Positions 16,252-24,215 of a DNA stretch of 64,000 nucleotides are shown one piece after another. Source of the DNA: Bacillus licheniformis DSM 13 = ATCC 14580 (lineage in GTDB: Bacteria; Bacillota; Bacilli; Bacillales; Bacillaceae); contig NC_006270.3 in NCBI RefSeq assembly GCF_000011645.1, positions 3,866,501 to 3,930,500 on the forward strand. The letters are read 5' to 3'. Each line of letters starts with the position of its first letter. Positions within the stretch are counted from its first letter, which is position 1. The notes under the pieces are model-generated. The model was not told the DNA's origin. It searched no databases and was given only the letters and a program-made list of their open reading frames with translations. Position numbers and translations under genes: made by a program.

Positions 16252-17718
16252 TCAACCTTTCAGCTGTTCAACCGCAGTCTCAAATTCCTTTTCAATCTCT
16301 GCCCGCGGCTTCTTTGTCATCAGGCTGACGGCGATGATCACGACTGTACAAACAATAAATCCGGGAATGATTTCATAAACCGGGTCAAACGCTTTCACTT
16401 GCTCCCACACAATAACGGTCAGCGCTCCGGACAGCATCCCTGCAAGCGCGCCCCACTTCGTCATTCGTTTCCAATACAGGCTCAGCAAAACGACAGGGCC
16501 AAATGCCGCCCCGAAGCCTGCCCATGCATAGCCGACAAGATTCAGAATCGTTTCATTCGGATGAAGCGCCATCAAGAGTGCGATCAGTGAAATGGCGAGG
16601 ACAGACAGCCTTCCGACAAGTACAAGTTCTTTATCAGAAGCCCCTTTCCGGATAAACGCTTTATAAAAATCCTCTGTCAGCGCGCTTGAGGTTACAAGAA
16701 GCTGTGAAGAAATTGTGCTCATCACCGCTGCTAATATGGCGGCCAGCAAGAACCCCGTAATCATTGAAGGGAACAAAAGGTCGGCAAGCTTAATGAATAT
16801 CGTCTCGGCATTCTTTAACGTAAGATGATTCGCACTGAAATAGGCAATGCCGACGAGTCCTGTCAGCATCGCTCCGCAAATCGAAAAGATCATCCAGCCC
16901 ATGCCGATTCTTCTGGCACTCTTCAATTCTTTCACGCTTGAAATCGCCATAAACCTGACAATAATATGAGGCTGTCCAAAGTAGCCGAGACCCCATGCCA
17001 GTAAAGATATGATACCGATTACGGTTGTTCCTTGAAACGGACGGAGGAGATCCGGGTTAACCGCGTTCACTTCCGAAAACGCCGGCGCAATTCCCCCCAG
17101 TTGAACAAACACGACTACCGGCATTAAGATGAGCGCGATAAACATGATCGTCCCTTGAACAAAATCGGTCCAGCTGACAGCCAAAAAGCCTCCGAAGAGC
17201 GTATAAAGAATGACAACCCCGGCCGTCAGCCAGATGCCGATCCGATAATCCAGGTGGAATGCGGTTCTGAACAGCTCTCCGCCCGCCACCATTCCGGATG
17301 ATGTATAAAAAGTGAAAAATACTAAAATAACAAAAGCCGACGTCATCCGTAACAGTCTTGAACCGTCTTTAAAACGGTTTTCGAAATAATCGGGTATAGT
17401 AATGCTGTTGCCGGCCGTTTCCGTATACGTCCTTAGCCTCGGCGCGACATACACCCAGTTCAAATAAGCGCCGATTGTCAGACCGACAACGATCCAGCCG
17501 CTGCTCAATCCGTTCAGGAACATCGCACCGGGCAGCCCCATTAATAGCCAGCCGCTCATATCGGAAGCTCCTGCGCTTAACGCGGTAACGGCGGGACCCA
17601 GATTTCTTCCGCCAAGCATGTAATCGGTCAAATTTGATGTCCTGCGATATGCAAAATATCCGATGAAAAGCATTCCCGCCATATAAATACCTATCGATAT
17701 TAAAATTCCGTAATTCAT
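16252..17718 (-). CDS. putP: Sodium/proline symporter (PutP/OpuE type)
   Basis: A 488-aa, roughly 13-span transporter of the solute:sodium symporter family. Signatures: TSNLTDYMLGGRNLGPAVTA, LSAGASDMSGWLLMGLPGAM, FFTFYTSSGMVAGGELF, YTLFGGFLAVSWTDFVQG and the YFGQPHIIVRFMAISSV loop. These match B. subtilis PutP and OpuE closely, with somewhat more PutP-like residues in the first spans. Start at ATG 17718 (MNYGILISI) after AGGGGGAA. It carries proline, either as nutrient or as osmoprotectant; which is undecided, since no SigB-type promoter was confirmed and no proline catabolic gene is nearby. Confidence 0.88.
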   Translation of the reverse strand: MNYGILISIGIYMAGMLFIGYFAYRRTSNLTDYMLGGRNLGPAVTALSAGASDMSGWLLMGLPGAMFLNGLSSGWIVVGLTIGAYLNWVYVAPRLRTYTETAGNSITIPDYFENRFKDGSRLLRMTSAFVILVFFTFYTSSGMVAGGELFRTAFHLDYRIGIWLTAGVVILYTLFGGFLAVSWTDFVQGTIMFIALILMPVVVFVQLGGIAPAFSEVNAVNPDLLRPFQGTTVIGIISLLAWGLGYFGQPHIIVRFMAISSVKELKSARRIGMGWMIFSICGAMLTGLVGIAYFSANHLTLKNAETIFIKLADLLFPSMITGFLLAAILAAVMSTISSQLLVTSSALTEDFYKAFIRKGASDKELVLVGRLSVLAISLIALLMALHPNETILNLVGYAWAGFGAAFGPVVLLSLYWKRMTKWGALAGMLSGALTVIVWEQVKAFDPVYEIIPGFIVCTVVIIAVSLMTKKPRAEIEKEFETAVEQLKG

Positions 17719-17816
17719 AGCTTCCCCCTGCCTGTGTGATTTGCGTAATATCAATATACATGAATAATTGACCGACAGGTATTGTTTTTATCGCAAATTT
17801 TTTCTCCAGCCTTACA

Positions 17817-19007
17817 TTAACGATGGCGAACCTGTAAAAAGACAACTTTTAAATAATCGCCCTCAGGATAGCTTTTCACCGTTTTAAAATCTTCGGGAAG
17901 CGAATGCTCCTCAAGCACTGTAAAGCGCGTCCCCGTTTCTTTGCATGCCTCTTCGATAAAGCCTTTGAATTTTTTCATTCCAAATGCGCTGCTGTTCGTC
18001 GAAGCGACGATCACACCTTGATCTTTAGTGATTCGAATCGCGTCTTTTAACAGATTTTTGTAATCCTTTGCCGCGCTGAATGTATGCTTTTTCGTTCTCG
18101 CAAATGAAGGGGGATCAAGGATGACAAGGTCAAAGGCGAGTTCTTTTTTGGCCGCGTATTGAAAATATTTAAAAACGTCCATGACTTTAATCTCATGAGC
18201 TTCATAGTCCAGCCCGTTCACACTGAATTGTTCGATCGTCCTGCTTAAGCTGCGGTTTGCAACATCAACGCTCGTCGTTTTTTCAGCGCCTCCGAGCGCC
18301 GCCGCCACAGAAAATGCGCCGGTATATGAGAATGTGTTGAGCGCGGTTTTCCCTTCCGCATACCGGTCCCTAACCGCCTTGCGGACATGGCGCTGATCGA
18401 GAAAAACGCCGGTCATCGCTCCGTCATTGAGGTAAACGGCAAAATGAATGCCGTTCTCTTTCACAATGATCGGAAAGTCTCCTCTTTCGCCTTTGACAAA
18501 GTCGTCATCTTCCACATACTGCCCGGCCGTATTAAACCGTTTTTTCTCATAAACAGCTTTATAATCCGTCAATTCATCAAGGGCTTCCATAATCGTTTCT
18601 TTAAGCGTATAAATCCCTTTGCTGTACCATTGGAACAAATAGTAGCCGTCATAATAGTCAATCGTAAAGCCGCCGATTCCGTCGCCTTCCCCGTTAAACA
18701 AACGAAAAGCGGTCGTATCCGGGTCTTGAAAAAGCGATTTTCTGGCTTGAAATGCTTTCGCCAGCCTGCTTAAAAAGAATGACTGGTCAATCGATTCCCC
18801 CTCGTTTCGAGTCAGAATCCAGCCGATCCCTTTGTTTTGCTCGCCATAATAGCCCTTTCCTAAAAACCTGCCGTTTTCATCGGTTATCCTGATCAGCGAT
18901 CCTTCTTTTATGCCGTTTTCTTGCGAAGAAACGGCCTCTTTTTCGATTAGGGGATAGCCCTTTTTCATTTTTGCAGCGAATGGATGTTTTATTTTTAATG
19001 TATGCAT
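17817..19007 (-). CDS. rlmQ: 23S rRNA methyltransferase RlmQ (YwbD)
   Basis: A 396-aa class I S-adenosylmethionine methyltransferase with an N-terminal PUA-like RNA-binding region (to about residue 80), a central ferredoxin-like part and the Rossmann domain. Visible motifs: TALNTFSYTGAFSVAAALGG (SAM binding), TTSVDVANRSLSR, and the catalytic loop DLVILDPPSFARTK. B. subtilis YwbD was identified as RlmQ, forming m7G2574 in the peptidyl transferase centre (established there; transfer by homology). Start ATG 19007 after AAGGACTGAATTAAA. It stands alone between putP and ywbC. Confidence 0.88.
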   Translation of the reverse strand: MHTLKIKHPFAAKMKKGYPLIEKEAVSSQENGIKEGSLIRITDENGRFLGKGYYGEQNKGIGWILTRNEGESIDQSFFLSRLAKAFQARKSLFQDPDTTAFRLFNGEGDGIGGFTIDYYDGYYLFQWYSKGIYTLKETIMEALDELTDYKAVYEKKRFNTAGQYVEDDDFVKGERGDFPIIVKENGIHFAVYLNDGAMTGVFLDQRHVRKAVRDRYAEGKTALNTFSYTGAFSVAAALGGAEKTTSVDVANRSLSRTIEQFSVNGLDYEAHEIKVMDVFKYFQYAAKKELAFDLVILDPPSFARTKKHTFSAAKDYKNLLKDAIRITKDQGVIVASTNSSAFGMKKFKGFIEEACKETGTRFTVLEEHSLPEDFKTVKSYPEGDYLKVVFLQVRHR

Positions 19008-19149
19008 TTTAATTCAGTCCTTATCTTAAAGTCTTCTCTATCCTACCATAACGCCTGATAGATGTTCTTATTCATCATGTAATCGATATAATTGACAGAT
19101 GATTCCGATTTTTCTAAGATGATGGAGAAACTAAAGGAGGAATGGCGAA

Positions 19150-19530
19150 ATGGCGCGAATCGACCACGTAGGACTGATGGTGAAAGACATTGATGCTTCG
19201 ATCGCATTCTACCAGAATGTGATCGGAATGACGCTGAAAGGCAGAATGACCCATACAAACGGCGTCATGAAACTCGCTTTTTTAGGCTTTGAGAACAGAG
19301 ACGAGACAGAGCTCGAACTGATCGAGGGATATAACGACAACCTTCCTCAGGAAGGAAAAGTTCATCATTTTGCCGTCTCGACCGATGATATCGAGGCTGA
19401 ATTTGATCGCGTAAAAGGCGCCGGCATCAAGCTGATGGAAGATGAGATTACCGTATTGCCGAACGGCTTCCGCTATTTTTTTCTTTTTGGGCCCGAAGGA
19501 GAAATGGTCGAGTTTTTTCAAAGAACATAA
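19150..19530 (+). CDS. ywbC: Glyoxalase/bleomycin resistance family protein (YwbC)
   Basis: A 126-aa vicinal-oxygen-chelate protein made of two beta-alpha-beta-beta-beta modules: ARIDHVGLMVKDIDASIAFY at the start and KVHHFAVSTDDIEAEFDRVK in the second half, ending FLFGPEGEMVEFFQ. The metal ligands expected for the fold are present (His 5, Glu 57 or 59, His 75 or 76, Glu 121 or nearby). It may be a lactoylglutathione lyase-type or a bacillithiol-dependent glyoxalase; the substrate is not fixed by sequence. ATG 19150 follows AAAGGAGGAATGGCGAA. Single-gene unit with its own terminator. Confidence 0.88.
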   Translation: MARIDHVGLMVKDIDASIAFYQNVIGMTLKGRMTHTNGVMKLAFLGFENRDETELELIEGYNDNLPQEGKVHHFAVSTDDIEAEFDRVKGAGIKLMEDEITVLPNGFRYFFLFGPEGEMVEFFQRT

Positions 19531-19562
19531 CCGGACGCGGCTTATCGCCGTTTCCGGTTTTT
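19529..19562 (+). terminator. Terminator of ywbC
   Basis: AACCGGA pairs with TCCGGTT, with an inner CGGC/GCCG stem, followed by TTTTT. Confidence 0.8.
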
Positions 19563-20508
19563 ATTGAACGCGGAAAGCCGGCTGCTGTTTTTCGATAAAC
19601 CTTTTGATGTTTTGATATGTCATCTCTTCGATGCGCCTGATGCTCTCATACGTAGCGCCGCCGATATGCGCCGTGCAAATGACATTGCTGAGACCGGCGA
19701 TCCGGGCAGCCGGCGGTTCGGTTTCAAAGACGTCCAATGCTGCGCCTCTGATCTGTTTTTGCTCAAGCGCTTGAATAAGCGCGCTTTCGTCCACCACTTC
19801 TCCGCGGGCAATGTTGATCAGGTACGCGGTTTTCTTCATTTTTGCCAGTTTTTCTTGATTGATTAAATGATAGGTGGCAGGTCTCAATGATGTGCTGATA
19901 CATACAAAGTCCGATTTTTCCAGGAGATCGTCAAGCTCGGCGAACCTCACATTCAGCCGTTTGGCTGCATTGTAGTCTTTGTATGTGCCGTACGCCAAAA
20001 CGTTCATATTAAACCCGGCAGCCCGCCTTGCAACCTTTTTGCCGATTTCCCCAAAACCGATAAGCCCCAGCGTTTTTCCATCGAGCTCATAGCCCATCGC
20101 CGCTTGCCATAAGCCCGCTTTGACTGCCGCGTTTGACTGCGGGATCGAACGGGCGCCAGACAGCAGAAGACCGAATGCCAAATCGGCGACCGCCGAGGCA
20201 TTTTAGCCGGGTGCATTCGTGACGAGAATCCCTTTTTCGTTTGCATATTCCACATCAATATTGTCGATTCCCGCGCCGAATTTCATGATATACCGGAGTC
20301 CCGGAGCGGCGTCGATCAGCTCCCGGTCCGCTTTTTCAACGCCGGCGATATAAATATGGACATCCTTGATATGAGTCAGTAAATCCTGTCTCGTCAACCG
20401 ATTTGAATCCAAAAACGCAAATTCGGCGCCGAGCCGTTCGACCCTTTCTCTCAAGCGCGGCGCAGCGCGGTAAAACAGTCCGTTGAGCGTCAACAGCACT
20501 TTAACCAA
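19561..20508 (-). pseudogene. D-isomer 2-hydroxyacid dehydrogenase (SerA-like), interrupted by an ochre codon
   Basis: A 316-codon frame that would encode a NAD-dependent 2-hydroxyacid dehydrogenase. The start (20508) encodes the substrate-domain half ending YIMKFGAGIDNIDVEYANE and GILVTNAPG; there TAA (20205-20203) replaces the CAA expected in NAPGQNASAVADLA. Reading then continues in frame to 19561 through the NAD motif LGLIGFGEIGKKVA, ARGEVVDESAL with the catalytic arginine region, and CTAHIGGAT with the active-site histidine. One C-to-T change explains the stop. The truncated product (101 aa) lacks cofactor and active sites. Substrate unknown; phosphoglycerate or hydroxypyruvate-type acids are family options. 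Confidence 0.85.
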
Positions 20509-20545
20509 AAGCTCTCCTCCATTCAGCAGGAATTTTCCCGACCAG

Positions 20546-20574
20546 AAAAATGCTTGTTTCCGAAGGAAACAAGC
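20546..20574 (-). terminator. Terminator of gspA
   Basis: Minus strand GCTTGTTTCC-TTC-GGAAACAAGC, a perfect 10-bp stem, followed by ATTTTT. Confidence 0.85.
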
Positions 20575-20646
20575 GAATATGGGGATACGTCAGGGTTTGT
20601 TGTCATTATATCGATTCATCCTGCGATTTAAAATGAGATTGGCATG

Positions 20647-21510
20647 TTAGCTGACATGGTTTTTAGACAATTTGGCCGGCTGGTTAAAGGCTGTGGACTG
20701 CAAATACTTAAAATATTGACGGGCGTACGGGTGTGAGGTGTTTGAATTCCAAGGCTTGTTTCCGCCGCAGAAATGAACGATTGCCGGGTTTGCCCTTGTT
20801 TCCATATAGCGCTTTTGATCGATGAGGGAAGCCGGTGTTTTTTCTTTTAAAATAATGTGTGTTTGGGCGTTCCACCTCGGATGAAGTTCGAGCCACTGAT
20901 CATAAAGAATCGCGTTCAATGCGTCTTGGTCATGAAACACAAACATGTCTTCATCGTTGTTATTGATAAAGTCGATGACTTTTTTCGAAATGTCGTTTTT
21001 TCTCCAAGCTTCCATATCGATGATCATTAAGCCCGAGTTAAAATATTTTGCTTCATCGCTGATGTTCATCTTTTTCAGCCGTTCATGCTGGCCTGCATCT
21101 TCAACCGCCGCCGCGAAATAAGGTGAAATGTCCATGTCCCACAGCTTCGATATATCCTCTAAAACTAAGGCGTCGCAGTCGACATAGATCATTCGTTTAA
21201 CGGATTCGTCATCAATCAGATCGGGAATGGAAATTCGATAGTAAGCCGCTTTTGTAATATGGCTGCTTTCGACCGCTTTGTCATACTGGCTTTTTTCCAC
21301 ATTAAGAAATGTAATAGGAGCTCCGAATTGGAGGGTCGTCTCTTCCAGACGCTTTTTATTCTCCGGTTCAATCCCTCCGTCGATGACATACAGTTTCACC
21401 TCGCGCGTCTGATCCATATTCGTCAGCAATGATGAGAACATCACGCTTAAATGCTGTGCGTAGTTATTGTCTGTACAAGAAATAATATGCATGGTTCGGT
21501 CGCTTTTCAT
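20647..21510 (-). CDS. gspA: General stress protein A, family 8 glycosyltransferase
   Basis: A 287-aa GT8 glycosyltransferase. It has the nucleotide-sugar entry HIISCTDNNYAQHLSVMFSS, the metal-binding DxD as YVDCDALVLEDISKLW near residue 105, and the C-terminal VHFCGGNKPWN that closes the site. It resembles B. subtilis GspA, a SigB-dependent stress protein with unknown acceptor. ATG 21510 follows AAAGGAGATGG. A SigB-like promoter is readable 30-60 bases upstream. In B. subtilis gspA adjoins ywaF; here the ydfHIJ insert separates them. Confidence 0.88.
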   Translation of the reverse strand: MKSDRTMHIISCTDNNYAQHLSVMFSSLLTNMDQTREVKLYVIDGGIEPENKKRLEETTLQFGAPITFLNVEKSQYDKAVESSHITKAAYYRISIPDLIDDESVKRMIYVDCDALVLEDISKLWDMDISPYFAAAVEDAGQHERLKKMNISDEAKYFNSGLMIIDMEAWRKNDISKKVIDFINNNDEDMFVFHDQDALNAILYDQWLELHPRWNAQTHIILKEKTPASLIDQKRYMETRANPAIVHFCGGNKPWNSNTSHPYARQYFKYLQSTAFNQPAKLSKNHVS

Positions 21511-21542
21511 ATGTCGTCCATCTCCTTTTCTTTTTTTGTTCT

Positions 21543-21566
21543 ATTCCCTTTTTTCGAAAAATAAAC
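21543..21566 (-). promoter_or_regulatory. SigB-type promoter of gspA
   Basis: Minus strand GTTTAT (21566-21561), 12-base spacer, GGGAAT (21548-21543). This is one mismatch in each element from the SigB consensus GTTTAA/GGGTAT and fits the known SigB control of gspA. Confidence 0.75.
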
Positions 21567-21581
21567 ACCGTTGATAGGCCG

Positions 21582-21609
21582 AAAAAAAAAAGGATCATGC
21601 AAGATCCTC
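21582..21609 (-). terminator. Terminator of the small membrane gene at 21632
   Basis: Minus strand AGGATC and GATCCT around TTGCAT, followed by ten T residues. Confidence 0.8.
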
Positions 21610-21631
21610 AGATTGTATAGCGTCTATTTTG

Positions 21632-21802
21632 CTATCTTTTAGCAAGATGCTGCTTTAAATAAAAGTAAGGATAGCCAACAATGATAAGCGGAGCTGCTAA
21701 TGCAAGGAGTATCCATGAGCCTGAGTGACTGCCTCTAATGACTCCAATGAAAATACAAGTACCGACGAGAAAATATAATAAAGCACCTAAGAACCAATAC
21801 AT
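21632..21802 (-). CDS. Small two-span membrane protein, unknown
   Basis: A 56-aa protein starting at ATG 21802 (MYWFLGALLYFLVGTCIF), six bases after AGAGGA; an ATG two codons earlier sits too close to that site. Two hydrophobic spans (about residues 3-23 and 29-47) are joined by a short polar turn RGSHSGS, and the end is YLKQHLAKR. A strong terminator follows. I do not recognise the family. It lies at the edge of the AT-rich ydfHIJ insert and may have arrived with it. Confidence 0.65.
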   Translation of the reverse strand: MYWFLGALLYFLVGTCIFIGVIRGSHSGSWILLALAAPLIIVGYPYFYLKQHLAKR

Positions 21803-21808
21803 CTTCAT

Positions 21809-22244
21809 TCCTCTTTTTCTTTACGCTTGTTCTTGGATTGACGATTTTTGTATCTATGCTTGTCTGTTTTTTCGTTCGCATTGCTTAATCGATCAGGGCA
21901 CTGATTTTTTGACACTTTCTCAGTTCGGATTCCTTTTCTTTTTAATGATAAAATTGTGAGATCAATCGATTTCAATGTTGATCATTCCTTTAATCAATAG
22001 TGAGTTCCTCATTATTTTAAATGTAAATTTGGAAAGATAAAACGTACATAAAGGCAGAATGCATATGTACGTTTGGGCAATGTTCATATGTTGGGAAGAT
22101 CTAATGGTTCACTGCACATTGGTATTGTTGTGTTCCTTCTCTTCCTATAAAATGATTGGATAAATATATGTTGACGTTCAATGAAATGGGATCGATTTTC
22201 ATAAGTCTCTTTTTGGTTAAACTGTTAAAGGAAGTGGATGAGGT
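21809..22244. other. Non-coding region upstream of ydfH
   Basis: About 435 AT-rich bases. It holds the dyad with a YdfI-type box at 22039-22078 described separately. Otherwise only short unconvincing open frames are seen; no clear SigA promoter pair was identified. Confidence 0.4.
22039..22078. promoter_or_regulatory. Inverted repeat containing a YdfI-type box, upstream of ydfH
   Basis: AAACGTACATA and TATGTACGTTT are perfect 11-bp inverted repeats about 14 bases apart. The right arm extends to GTACGTTTGGGC (22067-22078), the exact reverse complement of GCCCAAACGTAC found before ydfJ. This suggests that the response regulator controls its own operon. Confidence 0.6.
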
Positions 22245-23468
22245 TTGCTGATAAGGAATCCTTTCAAAGAAAAATACTACTCACATGATAGGCGGGCATT
22301 AAATATGCTTGCACTCAGAGTGCCGGGCCTGGCTTTTATTCTCATGATCTATGTCGCCTCTATCGTGCTGCAATTTCTTAATGGGAGCTGGTCCATTTTA
22401 TTGCTTAATGTGTTTACGGTATTGACCGCCATCTTTGCTTTGTTGCATTGGCACTCATATCGCTGGGTTAAGAAAAGGGTGATTCTGTACTTCGTATTAC
22501 AAGGTTTGATCACTTTTACACTTGCTAATGTCATGTCAGGCTTTTTAGTGCTAATCATCATTGGCCTTTATGCATTTTTGATCGGACAGATTATAGGAAT
22601 GGCAGACAGAAGAAAGACGTTCCTCATCCTTTATTTATTGCTTCTGCTGTCAATCACTGTACTATATCATATTCACAAAGGTGAATATTTGCATTTTCTT
22701 GTCATAGCAGTACCTATTATGATCGTGATTATCACATATGCCGCTACATTTTTTGCCCAAGTCGATGAAAAGACAAAAGCGCAGCTGACTCTTGAAAGGC
22801 TGGAGCTGGCTCATCAGCAGGTAGAACAGCTGACGCTGCAAAACGAGAGACAGCGTATGGCCCGGGACTTGCACGATACGCTTGCTCAGGGGCTGGTCAG
22901 TTTAAATATGCAGCTGGACGCTATTCATGTTCATCTCGCCAAAGACAACACAGAGAGAGCAAAAGAAATCGTTCAACAATCTATGAATAGAGTGAAAAGC
23001 ACACTAGCTGATGCACGTTCAGCGATTGACGATCTGCGCAGCAAATCAGAAGAAATCGGTTTTTTAAAAGAAAGAATTACCTCATTAATGGATCATTTTC
23101 AAGAGTCGACAGGCATGGCTTGCTTTTTAGACTACAGATTAGACCAAGTGCCGGACGTTCGAACAGCTGAAAACTGTTATTACATCATTGGAGAATGCAT
23201 AGCGAATGCCGTAAAGCATGCTGAAGCAGAAACGATCTCAGTGTCCATTTGGGATGATGATAAGAGGAGGCTCCATTTAACCGTCAAGGATAACGGCAAA
23301 GGATTTGATGTTGAAAAAGGCAAGAAAAAGAGAGGACATTATGGGCTTCTCGGCATAGAAGAACGCGTCAGAGCAATGAAAGGCCAATTCAATATAAAGA
23401 GTACAACATCTAAAGGAACACAAATTGATATCACTGTACCAATTCAGGGAGAGATGCCAGATGAATAA
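22245..23468 (+). CDS. ydfH: Two-component sensor histidine kinase YdfH
   Basis: A 407-aa membrane kinase. Residues 20-175 hold about five membrane spans with no large external sensor loop. The HisKA_3 dimerisation domain follows with ERQRMARDLHDTLAQGLVSL (phosphorylated His 210), then an HATPase domain with ECIANAVKHAEAETI (N box), KDNGKGFD and HYGLLGIEERV. This is the NarL-group kinase type, matching B. subtilis YdfH. Start is probably TTG 22245; no ATG fits upstream, and ATG 22304 would remove part of the first span. The stop overlaps the start of ydfI. It signals to YdfI, which activates ydfJ (known in B. subtilis). Confidence 0.85.
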   Translation: MLIRNPFKEKYYSHDRRALNMLALRVPGLAFILMIYVASIVLQFLNGSWSILLLNVFTVLTAIFALLHWHSYRWVKKRVILYFVLQGLITFTLANVMSGFLVLIIIGLYAFLIGQIIGMADRRKTFLILYLLLLLSITVLYHIHKGEYLHFLVIAVPIMIVIITYAATFFAQVDEKTKAQLTLERLELAHQQVEQLTLQNERQRMARDLHDTLAQGLVSLNMQLDAIHVHLAKDNTERAKEIVQQSMNRVKSTLADARSAIDDLRSKSEEIGFLKERITSLMDHFQESTGMACFLDYRLDQVPDVRTAENCYYIIGECIANAVKHAEAETISVSIWDDDKRRLHLTVKDNGKGFDVEKGKKKRGHYGLLGIEERVRAMKGQFNIKSTTSKGTQIDITVPIQGEMPDE

Positions 23469-24099
23469 GGTTTTAATCGTTGATGACCATCTTGTCGTGA
23501 GGGAAGGTCTGAAGCTTTTAATTGAAACGAATGATCACTACATCATCATAGGAGAGGCGGAAAATGGCAAAGCAGCAGTTCGCCTTGCAGATGAATTAAA
23601 ACCGGATATTATTCTCATGGATTTGTATATGCCGGAGATGAGCGGGTTAGAAGCCATTAAACTAATAAAAGAAAAACACGACATCCCCATCATTATTTTG
23701 ACTACGTATAATGAAGATCACTTAATGATCGAAGGAATTGAATTAGGGGCGAAAGGATATCTATTGAAGGATACAAGTTCAGAAACCCTTTTTCATACGA
23801 TGGACGCAGCAATAAGAGGAAACGTGCTATTGCAGCCTGATATCTTAAAACGTCTGCAAGAAATCCAATTGGAGCGGATGAAGAAGCAGAGCAGTGATAC
23901 GCAGCTGACAGAAAAGGAAGTCATAGTTCTAAAAGCAATTGCTAAAGGTCTTAAAAGCAAAGCGATTGCCTTTGATTTGGGCGTCTCTGAGAGAACAGTA
24001 AAGTCTAGACTAACGTCCATTTACAATAAATTAGGCGCGAATTCAAGAACTGAAGCAGTGACGATTGCCATGCAAAGAGGCGTTCTGACATTAGACTAA
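23461..24099 (+). CDS. ydfI: Response regulator YdfI, NarL family
   Basis: A 212-aa regulator with receiver domain (KVLIVDDHLVVREGLKLL; phosphoacceptor Asp 54 in ILMDLYMPEM; ILTTYNEDH; the conserved Lys in YLLKDTSSE) and a C-terminal LuxR-type helix-turn-helix (LTEKEVIVLKAIAKGLKSK, VSERTVKSRLTSIYNKLG). ATG 23461 follows AGGGAGAG inside the end of ydfH, overlapping its stop codon. B. subtilis YdfI binds tandem GCCCRAAYGTAC boxes before ydfJ; two such boxes lie 20 bases after this gene. Confidence 0.9.
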   Translation: MNKVLIVDDHLVVREGLKLLIETNDHYIIIGEAENGKAAVRLADELKPDIILMDLYMPEMSGLEAIKLIKEKHDIPIIILTTYNEDHLMIEGIELGAKGYLLKDTSSETLFHTMDAAIRGNVLLQPDILKRLQEIQLERMKKQSSDTQLTEKEVIVLKAIAKGLKSKAIAFDLGVSERTVKSRLTSIYNKLGANSRTEAVTIAMQRGVLTLD

Positions 24100-24118
24100 T
24101 AATATCAAATTAAAATTT

Positions 24119-24144
24119 GCCCAAACGTACATGCCCGAATGTAC
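24119..24144 (+). promoter_or_regulatory. Tandem YdfI binding boxes before ydfJ
   Basis: GCCCAAACGTAC (24119-24130) and GCCCGAATGTAC (24133-24144) are direct repeats 14 bases apart, each a full match to the GCCCRAAYGTAC motif reported for B. subtilis YdfI. They abut the expected -35 position of a promoter with -10 TACAAT at 24168-24173, the arrangement of an activator site. Confidence 0.8.
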
Positions 24145-24153
24145 GTTTTTTTT
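24125..24153 (+). terminator. Possible terminator of ydfHI overlapping the YdfI boxes
   Basis: ACGTACAT and ATGTACGT pair around GCCCGA and are followed by eight T residues. The same bases form the YdfI boxes, so the hairpin may end ydfHI transcription as well as bind the regulator. Confidence 0.5.
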
Positions 24154-24215
24154 ATTTCATTGTCCACTACAATGAGAAAGAATGTGATCAAGCAATGTGT
24201 TGAAAGGAGATTATC

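Noticed and set aside
21815..21912. Hydrophobic translated stretch upstream of ydfH on the plus strand
   Set aside because: It has no start codon or ribosome binding site and is short; AT-rich DNA commonly yields such Phe/Leu-rich frames.
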